Assembly (NCBI GenBank): GCA_021775835.1
Contig: JAJFHC010000017.1
Location: 1-7,074 of the forward strand
Direction: 5' to 3'
Length of the DNA: 7,074 bases
Origin: Hyphomicrobiales bacterium
Lineage (GTDB): Bacteria > Pseudomonadota > Alphaproteobacteria > Rhizobiales > JAJFHC01
The position numbers and the translations under genes were made by a program. Under the pieces are notes generated by a model. That model searched no databases and was not told the origin of the DNA. It saw nothing but the letters and a program-made list of their open reading frames with translations. This document shows positions 5,915 to 7,074 of this stretch, in pieces. Each line of letters opens with the position of its first letter. Within the stretch, counting starts at the first letter, position 1.

Positions 5915-5959
5915 GTGCCGAATTCGCAGGGTCTGTGCGCAAATTTCGGCACCACAGAC
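5915..5959 (+). promoter_or_regulatory. Overlapping, mutually exclusive inverted repeats
   Basis: Structure A pairs GTGCCGAA (5915-5922) with TTCGGCAC (5945-5952). It continues inward with TTCGCA (5923-5928) against TGCGCAA (5936-5942), about 14 pairs with small bulges and a 7-base loop. Structure B pairs GTCTGTG (5931-5937) with CACAGAC (5953-5959), perfect over 7 bp. A and B share 5936-5937 and cannot coexist as drawn. If transcribed, this has the form of an attenuator or other leader switch. If transcription starts at the -10 just downstream, it would instead be a DNA operator or the end of the DUF3126 transcript. Confidence 0.4.
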
Positions 5960-5969
5960 GTTAATAAAG

Positions 5970-5978
5970 TGTTATCAT
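5970..5978 (+). promoter_or_regulatory. Candidate extended -10 promoter for the membrane protein and carbonic anhydrase genes
   Basis: TGTTATCAT contains the extended -10 TG-N plus TATCAT, five of six matches to TATAAT. No -35 hexamer is visible 16-18 bp upstream, as is usual for extended -10 promoters. Transcription would start at about 5985, giving a leader of about 66 nt before the GTG at 6051. Confidence 0.4.
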
Positions 5979-6050
5979 GGCCCTGTTGGCGCGGGGGTGT
6001 CCCAAAATCTCACGTATGCCGGTTGGTACAGTCCTTGCTCAAGGTGAGGG

Positions 6051-6431
6051 GTGAAATCGGTGATCGTGTCCAAGCGGAGACGATTGAGGGGCACTCATTG
6101 GGGCGTGGTAAGTGTGAGTATTGTTGTGGTGTATCTTTTTGCGATGGCGATCGGATTTGTCGCCGCCGGTTTGACAGGCAGTCTCTATCAACTCCTGACC
6201 AGCCGGCCCATGAGCTTCGAACTATTCGGCCTTAACCGGCCTCAGCTCTTTTTGGGGTGCATGACCCTGGTTCTAGCAGGACCGGCAGTCATCATGAGAA
6301 ATGCAATCAAAGGGCGGCTCGTCGAGCAGCGACCGGGGCACTGGCTGGCTCTCAGCACGGCGATCTCGGTCACCTGGAGCTTTCTTTCAGGGGTGTTCCT
6401 GCTCAATTTTTATGTCGCATTCTACGCCTGA
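6051..6431 (+). CDS. Small inner-membrane protein with three predicted helices, function unknown
   Basis: This 126-residue protein has a basic N-terminus (K8 to R14, SKRRRLRG) and hydrophobic segments at about 18-40, 66-83 and 98-124. By the positive-inside rule the N-terminus is cytoplasmic. The second loop (83-95, RNAIKGRLVEQRP) is also basic and thus cytoplasmic. Recognisable landmarks are SRPMSFELFGL (51-61) and LAGPAVIMRN (75-84). It resembles small uncharacterised alphaproteobacterial membrane proteins, possibly DUF6949, a name recalled and not verified. I know no function. The GTG at 6051 has AAGG 6 bases upstream. GTG codons at 6060 and 6066 are alternative in-frame starts. The carbonic anhydrase-like gene starts 12 bp after its stop, so the two are probably cotranscribed. 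Confidence 0.75.
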   Translation: MKSVIVSKRRRLRGTHWGVVSVSIVVVYLFAMAIGFVAAGLTGSLYQLLTSRPMSFELFGLNRPQLFLGCMTLVLAGPAVIMRNAIKGRLVEQRPGHWLALSTAISVTWSFLSGVFLLNFYVAFYA

Positions 6432-6443
6432 CCGGACAACTTC

Positions 6444-6980
6444 ATGAACATGTTTGAAATCGATGGTGTTCGCCCCGATGTGCCGGACAATGGGGACTAC
6501 TGGGTGGCCCCGACAGCGGTGTTGATTGGCCGTGTGCGTCTGGATCCGGGTGCGAGTATCTGGTTTGGTGCGGTTTTACGCGGTGACAACGACCTCATTC
6601 ATATTGGCGAGAATTCCAACGTTCAGGACGGAAGTGTCCTGCATACGGACATGGGGTATCCGCTGGTGTTAGGGCGGGCCTGTACGGTAGGCCACATGGC
6701 CATGCTGCACGGTTGTACGGTGGGGGAAAACTCCCTGATCGGAATTGGCAGCACGATCCTCAACGGCGCCGTGATCGGGCGCAACTGCATAATCGGTGCT
6801 CATTCGCTGATTACCGAGGGCAAGGTCATCCCGGACAACTCTCTGGTCATGGGGGAACCTGGCCGCGTGGTACGCGAAATTCCTGCTGATCAGGAAGACG
6901 GCATAACCGAGTTGTCGCGGCACTATGTCGGCAATTTCCAGCGTTACAAACGCGGCTTCAAACCAATCACCGATACCTGA
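6444..6980 (+). CDS. Gamma-class carbonic anhydrase-like protein (YrdA/PaaY type)
   Basis: This 178-residue cytoplasmic protein of the gamma-carbonic anhydrase-like family folds as a left-handed beta-helix trimer with metal sites between subunits. Zinc or iron ligands are H67 (SVLHTD), H84 and H89 (GHMAMLHGC). R46 and D48 (LRGDND) and Q61 and D62 (VQDG) match conserved active-site residues of Methanosarcina Cam. The acidic loop carrying Cam's proton-shuttle glutamate is absent, as in the YrdA/PaaY branch, so CO2 hydration activity is uncertain. Hexapeptide turns run from about 22 to 137, followed by a C-terminal helix (about 148-170). The ATG at 6444 has only a weak GGA 7 bases upstream; an ATG at 6450 is the alternative. 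It follows the membrane-protein gene by 12 bp. Length is normal for the family. Confidence 0.93.
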   Translation: MNMFEIDGVRPDVPDNGDYWVAPTAVLIGRVRLDPGASIWFGAVLRGDNDLIHIGENSNVQDGSVLHTDMGYPLVLGRACTVGHMAMLHGCTVGENSLIGIGSTILNGAVIGRNCIIGAHSLITEGKVIPDNSLVMGEPGRVVREIPADQEDGITELSRHYVGNFQRYKRGFKPITDT

Positions 6981-7012
6981 CTGGATTGTTCTTTCTGGTC
7001 GAAGGAAAGGTA

Positions 7013-7046
7013 AGAACCGGCCCCGAGGGGACGCAGGGCCGGTTCT
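7013..7046. terminator. Strong inverted repeat after the carbonic anhydrase gene, likely terminator
   Basis: AGAACCGGCCC (7013-7023) and GGGCCGGTTCT (7036-7046) are perfect 11-bp complements around a 12-base loop, 32 bp after the gamma-carbonic anhydrase stop. On the plus strand no T-run follows. On the minus strand the sequence after the stem (TACCTTTCCTTC) is pyrimidine-rich, so it may work better for a converging gene beyond the window. It probably closes the rightward unit, possibly in both directions. Confidence 0.68.
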
Positions 7047-7074
7047 CAAATGGGGCCCGATCATTGGGGATGGG

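Larger units (their letters stand above)
5741..6050 (+). other. 310-bp non-coding stretch before the membrane-protein gene
   Basis: No gene with a credible start and ribosome binding site is seen. A short GC hairpin (CGGCC at 5807-5811, GGCCG at 5820-5824, 8-base loop) lies 66 bp after the DUF3126 stop and has no T-run. TTGACG at 5874-5879 resembles a -35 with no matched -10. Two mutually exclusive inverted repeats occupy 5915-5959, and an extended -10 lies at 5970-5978. Both are listed separately. The length and structure suggest that the downstream pair of genes is a separate transcription unit. Confidence 0.5.

Noticed and set aside
5832..6047. Short overlapping plus-strand frames in the gap after the DUF3126 gene
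   Set aside because: No ribosome binding sites or protein-like patterns. The region holds inverted repeats and looks non-coding.

Overview
The window looks like chromosomal DNA from a denitrifying alphaproteobacterium. The evidence is a class I copper nitrite reductase (nirK) followed by nirV, and a cysE gene followed by a small DUF3126 protein. I know both arrangements mainly from Alphaproteobacteria. Codon use looks uniformly moderate to high GC. I see no insertion sequence, phage gene, tRNA, rRNA or CRISPR array.

The left half (about 1-4209) is read leftward. In transcription order it holds an MFS multidrug-type transporter (Bcr/CflA-like), a small SnoaL/NTF2-fold protein, nirK, nirV, and the first ten codons of a gene cut by the window edge. 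nirK has its own promoter in the gap after the SnoaL-like gene. An FNR/DNR/NnrR-type box (TTGTC-N4-ATCAA) is centred exactly 41.5 bp upstream of the start point predicted from a TAGAAT -10 element, as expected of a class II activated promoter. nirK and nirV are probably cotranscribed under low oxygen and nitrogen oxides. NirK reduces nitrite to nitric oxide in the periplasm. NirV is a membrane-anchored formylglycine-generating-enzyme-like protein of unknown role.

The right half (about 4562-7046) is read rightward. It holds cysE (serine O-acetyltransferase), a DUF3126 gene with a GTG start, a 310-bp non-coding stretch with two competing inverted repeats, a three-helix membrane protein, and a gamma-class carbonic anhydrase-like protein 12 bp downstream of it. 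A strong inverted repeat then closes the unit. A 352-bp divergent spacer separates the two halves.

Most of this is ordinary genome content. No gene looks like part of an undescribed system. The items most worth a second look are the nirK promoter geometry (including a GANTC methylation site overlapping its -10), the perfect 10-bp palindrome upstream of it, the altered FGE motif in NirV, and the competing hairpins in the 5741-6050 gap.
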